NCBI GenBank assembly: GCA_021295915.1
Contig: JAGWBK010000008.1
Span: 978 to 61,956 of the forward strand
DNA length: 60,979 nt
Reading direction: 5' to 3'
Source of the DNA: Dehalococcoidia bacterium
GTDB lineage: Bacteria; Chloroflexota; Dehalococcoidia; Lucifugimonadales; UBA1123
Shown here: positions 1 through 7,503 of the stretch, one piece after another
Numbering within the stretch: position 1 is the first letter of the stretch
Layout: each line of letters opens with the position of its first letter
Program-made: the position numbers and the translations under genes
The notes under the pieces: generated by a model
Databases searched by the model: none
The model's input: the letters and a program-made list of their open reading frames with translations, nothing else
What the model was told of the DNA's origin: nothing

Positions 1-359
1 CAGAAGCGAGGCAGCCCGTTTGGCGAGTTGACACCCGAAACGGCGATGGTCAGTGTGCCAGTCGGCTTGGGCATCATCGAGTCAGCCATTGCGGGCGCTG
101 GTGCGGCGGCAGGAGCCGCGGCAGGCGCAGCGGCGGGTGCCGGAGCCGGGGCAGCAGCAGGTGCGGCAGCCGGGGCAGCAGCGGGAGCCGCAGCGGGTGC
201 GGCAGCAGGTGCGGCGGCCGGGGCAGCAGCAGGAGCCGGCGCAGCGGCGGGTGCTGAGGGAGTGGATTCCTCACTGGAGGAGCAAGCGAGAGCAAGCGCG
301 AGAATCGCGGCCAACGCCACACCAATTAGTAGTCTCTTATCCGGTAGTTTAGGCCACAT
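1..359 (-). CDS. ABC transporter substrate-binding lipoprotein, N-terminal part (runs off left edge)
   Basis: On the minus strand the frame opens at ATG 359 and stays open to base 1, so only about 119 residues are visible. The start has an AAGGAGG box at 370-376, 10 nt upstream; another ATG at 368 lies only 1 nt from that box and is less likely. Residues 1-25 are a lipoprotein signal peptide (KR, then a hydrophobic run) ending in the lipobox LALA-C26. Then come a short Ser/Glu stretch, an Ala/Pro linker of about 55 residues, and the start of a mature domain (PTGTLTIAVSGVN) typical of the first strand of family 5 peptide-binding proteins. The plan of lipobox, Ala/Pro linker and SBP domain matches the intact binding protein at 40594-42417. 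The family is inferred mainly from that resemblance; substrate unknown. Confidence 0.75.
   Translation of the reverse strand, partial: MWPKLPDKRLLIGVALAAILALALACSSSEESTPSAPAAAPAPAAAPAAAPAAAPAAAPAAAPAAAPAAAPAPAPAAAPAAAPAAAPAPAMADSMMPKPTGTLTIAVSGVNSPNGLPRF
90..254 (-). repeat. GC-rich short-period repeat encoding an Ala/Pro linker
   Basis: This stretch is almost entirely GCN and CCN codons on the minus strand, built from drifting units of about 12 bases (Ala-Ala-Ala-Pro type). It encodes the flexible tether between the lipid anchor and the binding domain of the lipoprotein. Repeats of this kind can change length by slippage. The plus-strand reading (Ala/Gly-rich) is a shadow. Confidence 0.7.
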
Positions 360-685
360 AATCGCCATTCCTCCTTAGTATCTCGATAGTGTTTATGCGA
401 CACCGTAATAGTCGTAGACGGAAACTTGTCCGTTTTTAACATAGGGTCTGAGAGTCCGTCAACCCTAAAAGGCCGTTTCCACGTCCACTTTGAGACGGGT
501 TATGCGTACAGCCTGAATGGAATCTTCACGAACTGACAGCCGTAAACGCAGGGGGCTTCGGCGCTGATTAGCAGATAACTGAAGCGCACTTAGCTCTGCC
601 GGACCGTCTGCGTGTGTCCTACATGGGTTGCTGGGCTCTGTATTCGGTGTGGGAGGTGTGGTGATATCTAGTGACCCCGACGGGG
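360..685. other. Intergenic region, no gene seen
   Basis: 326 bases between the lipoprotein start and the end of the next minus-strand gene. It holds the ribosome site of the lipoprotein (370-376). A possible minus-strand -35 (TTGACG, 462-457) lacks a good -10 at the right spacing. No convincing ORF, tRNA or hairpin with a U-tract was found. Confidence 0.5.
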
Positions 686-2002
686 TCAGAACGGGTAGGT
701 GCGGAAGTTGAGTGGCTGTTGGCCGTTCCAGTAGTAAGGGCTGCTGCGGTCGTCCTCTGGATAGTAGACGGGGCCGTCGTGCAGCTTGCATTTGGGGTGG
801 CCGCAGTTAACCAGCCTGAATGATGTCGGGATGCTCGGAGTGGGTGACCACCTCTCGTGCTCTTCTTTGGTTGGCGGAGGGCCGAGGTCTTCTTCCTCTT
901 TGGCCGCGGCGGATTCTGCGTCTGCTTTCTCTTTAGCTTTCGCCCTGGCCTTGGCCTGCTGGGCCTGCTGTTCGGCTTCTTCTTTCTCTCTGCGTTCTCG
1001 TTCCTCTGCGATCTGCTTTCGACGTTCGATCTTGGTGTCGATCATTGCGTTGAATTCGCCGAGTTCCCTAGCGACGATTGCCTCGTACTCCTCGGGGTCG
1101 AGGGAGTTCTTCCACTCGTAGAACCACTTCTCGGAGTTCTCCCATGCCTGGTCGTAGGCTGAGAGGTCGCGCTTGTAGGGTGGGTTGTCGGGGTCTGGGT
1201 CCTGTTTGGCGAGTTCGGCCTTTATGCGGTCGTCTTCGTCGAGGATTGGTGTGATTAGTTCGATGAAGGCTGACCAGTCGTCGTCTTCAGGGGTGAATTG
1301 GGTGGGGGTATTGTCTGTCCCGGTATCGGAGCGTGTAGGGGCAGGTTTCAAACCAGCCCCTACGGGAGGTTGTTGTTCCTGGTTTTCTCCCCCGTATCGG
1401 GTACGGGGCAGGCTCTCACCCCAGCCCTCTCCCGCTGGGAGAGGGGGCTTTTGTGTGGCGTGTTTGCCGAAGCCTCTGGATAGGAGTTCTCTGGCTGCTG
1501 AGATGCGGTGGTGGGGTTTGAAGGCGCTCAGGGCTCCGTCCATGACGTTGATGAGGAAGCGGCATACTGTGCGTCCGTCGTCGGTGGACTCCTGGATGGC
1601 CCTGGCTAGCTTCTGCTCGAAGTAGGTGTCGTCGGGTGATCTGGAGTCGAGTCCTGGTTGGGACGGTTCGGGTGGGTAATCGAGGATGTAGTTGCGAGCC
1701 TCATCACGGTCGTACTTGACGAGTAGCTTTGCGGCGTCGAGCCTGTGACAAGGTTTAAAGTCGTCGAGCTCGTCGCGCATGACGGCGAAGAGGAACTCGA
1801 CGATGGAGGTCCCGTCGTTGGTTCTGTCGTGGATTATGGTTGCGAGGGTCAATTTGGAATTGGGAATGGTGAATTTGGAATAGGACGGATGTTCTGGTAG
1901 GAAGGATAAGTGAGGAGTGGGGTGGGGGTCAAGGGGGTGTTGTAGGCTCGATTGGTGGGGGGCACTAGCCACGTGTTGGTTACCTCGGATACGATTGGGC
2001 AC
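686..2002 (-). CDS. Unknown protein with a duplicated ~50-residue motif, repeat insertions and a charged coiled-coil region
   Basis: I do not recognise the family. The 438-residue frame contains two related segments, one with FLFAVMRDELDDFKPCHRLD and one with FLINVMDGALSAFKPHHRIS, each preceded by (S/T)xDG; this is an internal duplication of about 50 residues. Between these and the C-terminal half is a Pro/Gly-rich stretch encoded by two palindromic DNA repeats (1335-1363 and 1390-1445), so repeat elements have extended the protein in frame. The C-terminal half has a long Glu/Lys/Ala-rich segment, probably coiled coil, then a short tail with a possible metal site (NCGHPKC). The N-terminal 40 or so residues overlap a small direct repeat (1851-1881), so the true start may be further inside. 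No ribosome site stands out. Confidence 0.55.
   Translation of the reverse strand: MPNRIRGNQHVASAPHQSSLQHPLDPHPTPHLSFLPEHPSYSKFTIPNSKLTLATIIHDRTNDGTSIVEFLFAVMRDELDDFKPCHRLDAAKLLVKYDRDEARNYILDYPPEPSQPGLDSRSPDDTYFEQKLARAIQESTDDGRTVCRFLINVMDGALSAFKPHHRISAARELLSRGFGKHATQKPPLPAGEGWGESLPRTRYGGENQEQQPPVGAGLKPAPTRSDTGTDNTPTQFTPEDDDWSAFIELITPILDEDDRIKAELAKQDPDPDNPPYKRDLSAYDQAWENSEKWFYEWKNSLDPEEYEAIVARELGEFNAMIDTKIERRKQIAEERERREKEEAEQQAQQAKARAKAKEKADAESAAAKEEEDLGPPPTKEEHERWSPTPSIPTSFRLVNCGHPKCKLHDGPVYYPEDDRSSPYYWNGQQPLNFRTYPF
1335..1363. repeat. Interspersed palindromic repeat, GTAGGGGC type
   Basis: GTAGGGGC (1335-1342) pairs with GCCCCTAC (1356-1363), and inside it GGTTT (1344-1348) pairs with AAACC (1350-1354), giving a nearly complete hairpin with two A/A mismatches. 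It lies inside the coding sequence of the unknown protein and is translated as part of a Gly/Lys/Pro-rich insert. A related hairpin ending in CCCCTAC is at 40511-40541. Confidence 0.75.
1390..1445. repeat. Interspersed palindromic repeat with two hairpins
   Basis: Two adjacent hairpins: CCCCGTA (1390-1396) with TACGGGG (1402-1408), and CCCTCTCCC (1425-1433) with GGGAGAGGG (1437-1445). The second is the CCCTCTCCC..GGGAGAGGG motif seen as a dispersed element in many bacterial genomes; translated on the minus strand it gives PLPAGEGWGES. It is in frame within the unknown protein, 26 bases from the GTAGGGGC element. Confidence 0.7.
1851..1881. repeat. Short direct repeat AATTTGGAAT x2
   Basis: AATTTGGAAT occurs at 1851-1860 and again at 1872-1881, separated by GGGAATGGTG. 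It lies near the proposed N-terminus of the unknown minus-strand protein and is AT-rich compared with its surroundings, so it may be another small dispersed element rather than native coding sequence. Confidence 0.5.
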
Positions 2003-2040
2003 AGGTCAGATTGGACTAGTTAAACTCACGGAGGCATTTG

Positions 2041-2946
2041 ATGGCTGACTTTGAAGGCATACTACCGGCGATAGCGACTCCCATGGGGTCCGACGGCCGC
2101 TTCAATGAAGCGGCGTTCAGGGAAGTAATGGAGTTCAACATCCAGGCTGGTGTGGACGGATTCTGGGTGGCAGGCGGCACCGGTGAGAGCGTGCTGCTGG
2201 ACGACGAAGAGAATATGGCGATTGCCCGGGCTGCCGCCGACCAGAACCGAGGCAGGATCAAGAACATCATGCACGTCGGGGCTGCGACCACGCTGAGGGC
2301 AGCGCGCCTGGCGGAAAACGCGGCTGCGGCCGGGGTCGAGGCGATCTGCTGTGTACCGCCGTTCTTCTACAGGCAGACGGACGAAAACATCGTCGAGCAC
2401 TACCGGACGGTGGCTGCCGCTGCCGACGTCCCGCTCTTCGTCTACAACCTGCCGCAGTCGACAGGGGTGGAGATCACGCCCGAACTGATGGCGAAAATCC
2501 AGGATGGCGTGCCCCAGCTCAAGGGTCTCAAGCACTCGTCGGTCAACTTCACGAATGTGTACAACTGGGTGGACATGGGACTCGGCTGCCTGATCGGCAG
2601 CAGCGCGCTGATGCTTCCTGCCCTGACAATCGGGGCGAGCGGTTGTGTCGATGGACCGCCGAACATTGCTCCCGAGCTTTGGGTAGAGATCTGGCGGGCG
2701 TACAGTTCCGGTGATCTGGCGCGTGCGGAAGAAGCTCAGAAGAGGGCAACCAGGCTCACGATGCTGGTCAGGCAGTTCGGTATGCACGCTGTCATAAAGG
2801 CCCTGCTCAGCTACAGGCTCGGTATCGACGTTGGAGACCCGAGGCTGCCGACACAGCCTCTCACTGCCGAGCAGAGGGACCACGTGATAGCCACCGCCGA
2901 GGCCATGGGCGTGGGACGAGTGGCAGTTGCCCAGTCTGACGACTAG
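2041..2946 (+). CDS. Dihydrodipicolinate synthase (DapA) family lyase
   Basis: 301 residues, the usual length for the NAL/DHDPS TIM-barrel family of Schiff-base aldolases acting on pyruvate-type substrates. The ATG has GGAGG at 2030-2034 at 6-nt spacing. Visible family features are GGTGES (residues 45-50), the Tyr of YNLP (Y135) and the Schiff-base lysine K164 in LKGLKHSS. The first motif is GGTGES rather than the GTTGE usual in true DapA, and no lysine-pathway gene is adjacent. It is therefore more likely a catabolic or accessory aldolase/lyase than the lysine enzyme. It stands alone, followed by a repeat and a strong terminator. Confidence 0.85.
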   Translation: MADFEGILPAIATPMGSDGRFNEAAFREVMEFNIQAGVDGFWVAGGTGESVLLDDEENMAIARAAADQNRGRIKNIMHVGAATTLRAARLAENAAAAGVEAICCVPPFFYRQTDENIVEHYRTVAAAADVPLFVYNLPQSTGVEITPELMAKIQDGVPQLKGLKHSSVNFTNVYNWVDMGLGCLIGSSALMLPALTIGASGCVDGPPNIAPELWVEIWRAYSSGDLARAEEAQKRATRLTMLVRQFGMHAVIKALLSYRLGIDVGDPRLPTQPLTAEQRDHVIATAEAMGVGRVAVAQSDD

Positions 2947-2998
2947 TAAGGGCGTAAGACCAAGGCATTTTCATTGTCCGGTGTCTCTGAAGTAGTCC

Positions 2999-3084
2999 GT
3001 TCGTGGTGAGCCGTTCGTCCAGCTCGCGAGAGCCCTGTCGAACCATGACGGGACGGCCCTTCGACAAGCTCAGGGCGAACGAGA
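2999..3084. repeat. Dispersed palindromic repeat (PFDKLRAN / RPELVEG type)
   Basis: The segment contains TGTCGAACCATGACGGGA followed by CCCTTCGACAAGCTCAGGGC. Its translations give PFDKLRAN on one strand and RPELVEG on the other, the signature of a repeat widespread in intergenic regions of many bacteria. TGTCGAA and TTCGACA form the stem. It is intergenic here, just after the DapA-family gene. Confidence 0.7.
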
Positions 3085-3143
3085 GAATCGACGACGAGGC
3101 GAAAACGAAAAGACCCTGGCGACATACCAGAATAACTGGACAG

Positions 3144-3182
3144 GATGGGATTGGCCTGAGAGGACATCGGGCCAATCCCATC
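3144..3182 (+). terminator. Intrinsic terminator after the DapA-family gene
   Basis: A perfect 13-bp stem, GATGGGATTGGCC (3144-3156) with GGCCAATCCCATC (3170-3182), with a 13-nt loop, followed by TTTGGTT. The U-tract is short but the stem is very stable. It lies about 200 nt downstream of the stop codon. Confidence 0.7.
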
Positions 3183-3209
3183 TTTGGTTATGTCCCCCAG
3201 GGAGCGCGT

Positions 3210-3218
3210 TGCTATAAT
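3210..3218 (+). promoter_or_regulatory. Extended -10 promoter for the 3310-7488 run
   Basis: TGCTATAAT is a consensus extended -10 (TGn TATAAT). No good -35 is present at 17 nt, as expected for an extended -10 site. It lies between the terminator and the first gene at 3310, leaving a leader of about 85 nt. Confidence 0.6.
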
Positions 3219-3309
3219 TACGCATTGCAGCGTGCAGTACCTGTTGAGCAATCCAGGTTAGCCGCGGTTGCATCTCGGAAAGCTCAGTGGCAAGGGTCGG
3301 GGAGAGTCG

Positions 3310-3771
3310 ATGGGTCTGCAGGAAATATCAGTAGAATACGTGATAGCCGTTTCGGTGCGCGCCGGATTGGGGCTGCTGTTCGGCATTATGCTGGGGATGG
3401 CTGGGCTGATAACCGCTGCCATTGTCGCCCCCGGAGGCCTTTTCGCAATGCCCCTGTGGCTCCTGGTGACTGCAATTGCCATCGGGTGCAGCATATCGGG
3501 GACGATCTCGTACTTTAAGCCGGAGACTGACTGGGTGACGTTTGGGAAGACCCTTGCCATAGTATTCGCCGGAGCAATGATCGGCGCCTGGATAGGCGTG
3601 TGGTGGGGTGAAGTCTTCTACCCAGAGGGCGTACGGAACGAGAGGCTGGTAGCCTACGGCGACTTTCGTTCTCCCCCAAACATGGCCAGGATAATGTGGT
3701 CTGCAATTGGCAGCACGGCAACGGGCGGCTTCTACTACGCCTTCCGGGCATGGAGATTCCATGAGGTCTAA
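3310..3771 (+). CDS. Small integral membrane protein, unknown function
   Basis: 153 residues from ATG 3310, preceded by GGGGAGAG. Three or four hydrophobic segments: about residues 9-40 (a Gly-rich pair), 45-65, 80-103 and a short Gly-rich C-terminal one. A charged loop containing YPEGVRNERL lies between the last two. I do not recognise a family. Its stop overlaps the start of the HAD gene by 11 nt, so the two are translationally coupled, but the partner gives no clear clue to its role. Confidence 0.7.
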   Translation: MGLQEISVEYVIAVSVRAGLGLLFGIMLGMAGLITAAIVAPGGLFAMPLWLLVTAIAIGCSISGTISYFKPETDWVTFGKTLAIVFAGAMIGAWIGVWWGEVFYPEGVRNERLVAYGDFRSPPNMARIMWSAIGSTATGGFYYAFRAWRFHEV

Positions 3772-4516
3772 TGAGACTGCACAGAGCGGCTCCGGCCCCG
3801 CAGCTAGTGCGCTGGACAGAGTCACGACACTTACTTTCGACGTTTTTGGAACCGTGTTGGACCTTACGGGCAGCCTCGAAGGGCCGACCGGAAAGTTCCT
3901 CAAGGAGCTAGGCTCCGAACTGACCGGAGCGGAGTTCTACCCGCAGTGGCGAGCAAGGCAGCGAATCGAGCAGTTCCAGGACTCGATGCTGATGCTCGGC
4001 CACAGCGGCTACCTAGAGACATGCCGGCGCTCGCTTGTTTACGCTCTGCGGGCAAACGGGATCGGGTTCGAGTCCGAACAAGTTGTGGAGTTCATGTCAG
4101 TGTGGCAGGAGCTGAGTCCATACCCGGACTCCCTTGATGGCCTGAATCGACTTGCCGACAAGTTCCGACTGGTAGCCCTTTCCAACGGTGAGCCAGACTA
4201 TCTTGAGCACCTGGCCCGAAATCGCATCGAGTTTGATTTCGACGAGATCATCTCCGTGGAGGAGGCTGGGGCGTTCAAGCCGCATCCTGGCGTATACCGG
4301 GCGGCTGCCCGGATCCTGAATTCCGAGCCGGGAGAGATCATGATGGTCGCTGCACACTCTTTCGACATCATGGGCGCGAGAGTCAGCGGCTACCGGGGTG
4401 CCTACGTGAATCGCTACGGACTCCCGTACGAGGACACTGAGCAGTACGTGCCTGACATCGTCGTAAGCGACTTCAATGAGCTTGCAGATGATCTGCTTGG
4501 AGTTTCTGCACAGTGA
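3761..4516 (+). CDS. HAD-superfamily hydrolase, haloacid dehalogenase type II-like
   Basis: 251 residues; ATG 3761 follows GGAG at 5-nt spacing and overlaps the preceding gene. Motif I is FDVFGTVLD with nucleophile D27, motif II is LSNG, motif III is the Lys in GAFKPHPGVY, and motif IV lies around VAAHSFDIMGA. The VAAH...D ending and the D-V-F-G-T loop resemble L-2-haloacid dehalogenases more than phosphatases such as Gph, so dehalogenase activity is possible but not established. The stop overlaps the GTG of the FAD oxidoreductase (GTGA), making this part of one transcription unit. Confidence 0.8.
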   Translation: MRSNETAQSGSGPAASALDRVTTLTFDVFGTVLDLTGSLEGPTGKFLKELGSELTGAEFYPQWRARQRIEQFQDSMLMLGHSGYLETCRRSLVYALRANGIGFESEQVVEFMSVWQELSPYPDSLDGLNRLADKFRLVALSNGEPDYLEHLARNRIEFDFDEIISVEEAGAFKPHPGVYRAAARILNSEPGEIMMVAAHSFDIMGARVSGYRGAYVNRYGLPYEDTEQYVPDIVVSDFNELADDLLGVSAQ

Positions 4517-5637
4517 ACGCGCCCAACGACGTGGTTGTAGTTGGTGGTGGAGTCGTAGGCACGGCAATCGCGTACTTCGCGGCTCGCAGCGGGATCTCAT
4601 GCACGCTCCTCGAAAAGGGCGCGATAGGTCTGGAAGCATCGAATGCGGCCTCAGGCGTTCTCTCGCCCTCACCCGGTGATGACGACTATGCACGACTCGG
4701 CAGGAGAAGCCTCGAGCTGTTCCACGAATTCGCGCCGGTCCTGAGAGACGAGTCCGGAATCGACATCGAACTGGAAGAGTGCGGGGAGCTAGTCCTGGCA
4801 CTGAATGAAGGCGACGTGATCTCGTTGCAGGGCTTAAGATGGCAGCTTGCGGCCATGGGAACCGATGCCAGGTGGGTGGAGTCCGACGACCTGGTCGAAA
4901 TGGAGCCCTGGATCAATCCGGCGGTCGTGGGCGCTGTCTACGAGCCGGAAGTCTGCCGAGTGAACAACCAGCGCCTCTCAGATGCACTGGCTAGTGCGGC
5001 TGCACGACACGGCGCCGCCATAAACCAGGGGGTCGAAGTAACAGGCCTGCTGCTCGACGGCGGCAGCGTCATCGGTGTGTCCACGAGCGAGGGGCCGGTA
5101 CATGCCGGGAACGTGGTGCTTGCTGCAGGGGCATGGACTGGACTCATGGACAGGTGGCTGTACGGCGACGACAGCCCCAGCTCAGCCGGGCGACCTATGG
5201 TTAAGCCTGTCAGGGGAGTCAACCTGAACCTGCGTCCGAGGCAGGGTGGGATCAGCAGCGTCGTCCATGGCTCGTGGGGGCTCCTCGTTCCTCGCAATGA
5301 TGGCTCACTTATTGTGGGAGCCACTGTTGAGGAGGTCGGGTTCGACTCCAGGGTGACGGCTGGCAACATCCACTCGATACTGGGTTTGGGGACCGCGCTG
5401 GTGCCTTCTCTGGTCGACGCTGATCTCAACTGGGCCCTGGCAGGACTCAGGCCAGGATCTGCCGACGCGGTGCCTACCATTGGGCCCGTGCCGGAGTTCG
5501 AGAACGTGTACCTGGCATCAGGCCACTTCAGGAACGGCATACTGCTGTGTCTCGCGACAGGTGAGGCCATCGCTGGTATGCTTGACGGCAACCAAAACGA
5601 TCACCTCGCTTCGTTCAGCCCGTCCAGGTTCCTGTAG
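4513..5637 (+). CDS. FAD-dependent oxidoreductase, D-amino acid oxidase (DAO) family
   Basis: 374 residues. The GTG start overlaps the upstream stop in GTGA. The N-terminus carries the Rossmann dinucleotide motif VVVGGGVVGTAIAY with the following acidic residue (LLEKG), and near the C-terminus is the second FAD contact region LAGLRPGSADAVPTIGPV and the ASGHFRNGILL segment typical of the glycine/sarcosine oxidase (DadA/ThiO/SoxB) group. It probably oxidises a secondary or D-amino acid to an imine with O2 or a quinone as acceptor. Coupling to a HAD hydrolase and an LLM suggests a small catabolic operon. Substrate not determinable; ThiO is an alternative but no thi genes are near. Confidence 0.82.
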   Translation: MNAPNDVVVVGGGVVGTAIAYFAARSGISCTLLEKGAIGLEASNAASGVLSPSPGDDDYARLGRRSLELFHEFAPVLRDESGIDIELEECGELVLALNEGDVISLQGLRWQLAAMGTDARWVESDDLVEMEPWINPAVVGAVYEPEVCRVNNQRLSDALASAAARHGAAINQGVEVTGLLLDGGSVIGVSTSEGPVHAGNVVLAAGAWTGLMDRWLYGDDSPSSAGRPMVKPVRGVNLNLRPRQGGISSVVHGSWGLLVPRNDGSLIVGATVEEVGFDSRVTAGNIHSILGLGTALVPSLVDADLNWALAGLRPGSADAVPTIGPVPEFENVYLASGHFRNGILLCLATGEAIAGMLDGNQNDHLASFSPSRFL

Positions 5638-5701
5638 CCCCGGGTCAAACACTCTGGCAAGTGCCTCGGGTGAGCGAAGACAGCAGCTCCAGGAGGAACA
5701 G

Positions 5702-6625
5702 ATGTCAGTCAAGATTGGCGTTGGATTTGGCGGATGGCCGTTTCCGTCCGAAGACCCGGACCACCTGTGGGAGTACACGGACACCTGCGAGGAGCTCGGC
5801 GTGGACTCGCTGTGGCTCAGCGACCGAATAGTCTCAGAGGTCATCAACATGGAGCCGTTGATTGCGCTGTCTTTCATCGCGGCTCGTACGAAGAAGCTGA
5901 AGTTCGGCACGAACGTGATCGCGCTGCCCCTCAGAAACCCGACTGTCCTTGCCAAAGAGGTAGCGACGCTCGACTTCCTGTCAGGAGGTAGATCTCTTCC
6001 CGCGGTTGGACTGGGCACCGGAGACGAGCGCGAGTATGAGGCCTGCGGGGTCCCAAAGCGGCAGCGTGGAGGGAGAACTGATGAGGCAATCGAGGTCATG
6101 CGACTCCTGTGGTCGCAGGACGACGTCTCCTTCGAGGGACGGTACTTCAACCTTCACAACGTGACCGTCCAACCCAAGCCTGTTCAGGCAGAGCTTCCTC
6201 CGATCTGGATTGGGGGACGCAGCGAGTTCGCCATAAGGCGCACGGCCAGGATCGGCGACGGGTGGCTGGTGTCGCAGGCTACACCCGAAGAGGTCGGCGA
6301 AGGGGTCTCGCAGATCAAGTCTATGGCTCCTGAGTTTGGCAACGAGATCGAGGACGATCACTACGGCGCGCTATTCAGCTACTGCATCGCAGATACGTAC
6401 GAAGAGGCACGACGCATCGCTGAGCCGTACATGCTGCGTCGAAGGACCGACGTCGACTACGATGGCTTCTCCGCATTCGGCACTGCCGACAGGATGAAAG
6501 CATTGATCGACGAGTACATCGACGCCGGTGCTGACAAGTTCGTGGCTCGGCCCGCGTGTCCTCCGGAGATGATGATGGACCAGCTCCATGCGCTCGGAAG
6601 TGACGTGCTTCCGAGCTATCACTAA
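5702..6625 (+). CDS. Luciferase-like (LLM) flavin-dependent oxidoreductase
   Basis: 307 residues from ATG 5702, behind a strong AGGAGGAACAG site; upstream in-frame starts lie inside the previous gene and are rejected. The bacterial-luciferase TIM barrel is shown by GVDSLWLSDR, LKFGTNVIALPLRNP, TLDFLSGGR, GLGTGDEREYEA and PPIWIGG. Such enzymes use FMNH2 or F420H2; the sequence alone does not decide. It follows the DAO gene by 64 nt and precedes a metallo-hydrolase, in line with oxidation followed by hydrolysis of an organic substrate. Confidence 0.85.
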   Translation: MSVKIGVGFGGWPFPSEDPDHLWEYTDTCEELGVDSLWLSDRIVSEVINMEPLIALSFIAARTKKLKFGTNVIALPLRNPTVLAKEVATLDFLSGGRSLPAVGLGTGDEREYEACGVPKRQRGGRTDEAIEVMRLLWSQDDVSFEGRYFNLHNVTVQPKPVQAELPPIWIGGRSEFAIRRTARIGDGWLVSQATPEEVGEGVSQIKSMAPEFGNEIEDDHYGALFSYCIADTYEEARRIAEPYMLRRRTDVDYDGFSAFGTADRMKALIDEYIDAGADKFVARPACPPEMMMDQLHALGSDVLPSYH

Positions 6626-6651
6626 GCACCGGTGAGATAGGGAGCCGTTCT

Positions 6652-7488
6652 GTGGCAGAGCACACGATTCGAGTTGGCGACGCGAGCATCACGTCGGTCA
6701 CTGACGGGCACATCCACTTCCAAACGTCAGAGTTCTTCCCGTCGATCGAGCCGTCCGAGTGGGATCCCTACCGCGACCAGCTAACCGACGGCGAACTTAT
6801 CAGGATGAATGTTGGGTCTTTCGTGGTGAATCTCGGTGATCACACGTGTCTCATCGACACAGGTCTTGGAGAGGGTGACCATCCATTCGATAACTCAGAG
6901 TGGGGCCTCTTGGCCGCGGACATGGAGTCCAAGGGCATCGCTAAAGAAGACGTAGACACCGTCGTAATTTCGCACCTGCATCGCGACCATGTCGGCTGGA
7001 ACACGGTGAACGTCGACGGGGAGGTGGTGCCGTACTTCCCCAATGCGCGCTACCTCGTTCCCAAGGCTGACTGGGACACGTTCACACGACGTGCGGGCAT
7101 GAGCATGTTTGCCTACGTGCGAGAGAAGGTGATGTCGCTAATGGACGCGGGACTTCTCGACCTGATCGAAGGGGAGCAGTCGATTGCCGACCACCTCACC
7201 GCGCTGCCGACCCCGGGCCATACCCCCGGACACACGAGCGTGCTGATAAGCTCCGCCGGCGAGAGCGCCGTCGTGCTGGGAGACGCTGCACACGTACCGG
7301 TCCAGGCACACCATACCGACTGGAGTCCGCGAGCGGACACCAATGCCAAGCTGTCCCGAGCTAGTAGGGCTGAGCTGTTTGATAGAATGGAAAGAGATCA
7401 CTCGCTGGTGGTATCGGGACACTTCCCTACACCTGGATTCGGAAGATTGGTACGAGTGGAGGGCCGGAGGTACTGGCAGGCGCTGTAG
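6652..7488 (+). CDS. Metallo-beta-lactamase (MBL) fold hydrolase
   Basis: 278 residues from GTG 6652, with GGGAG upstream. The di-metal site is visible: SHLHRDHVGWN (HxHxDH), a downstream His in PTPGHTPGHTS, the Asp of LGDAAH, and the final His in VSGHFP. The layout fits the lactonase/AHL-hydrolase-like or arylsulfatase-like MBL groups rather than glyoxalase II. It ends the coupled catabolic run and lies 15 nt before the PspC gene, so read-through is likely. Confidence 0.85.
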   Translation: MAEHTIRVGDASITSVTDGHIHFQTSEFFPSIEPSEWDPYRDQLTDGELIRMNVGSFVVNLGDHTCLIDTGLGEGDHPFDNSEWGLLAADMESKGIAKEDVDTVVISHLHRDHVGWNTVNVDGEVVPYFPNARYLVPKADWDTFTRRAGMSMFAYVREKVMSLMDAGLLDLIEGEQSIADHLTALPTPGHTPGHTSVLISSAGESAVVLGDAAHVPVQAHHTDWSPRADTNAKLSRASRAELFDRMERDHSLVVSGHFPTPGFGRLVRVEGRRYWQAL

Positions 7489-7503
7489 CAGGGGAGGATT
7501 CGG

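Noticed and set aside
28-378. Plus-strand Ala/Gly-rich open frame
   Set aside because: It is the complement of the Ala/Pro tether of the minus-strand lipoprotein, which has signal peptide, lipobox and ribosome site.
2041-2946. Lysine-pathway dapA
   Set aside because: The loop is GGTGES, no lysine genes are near, and a second DapA-family gene exists; family-level call kept.
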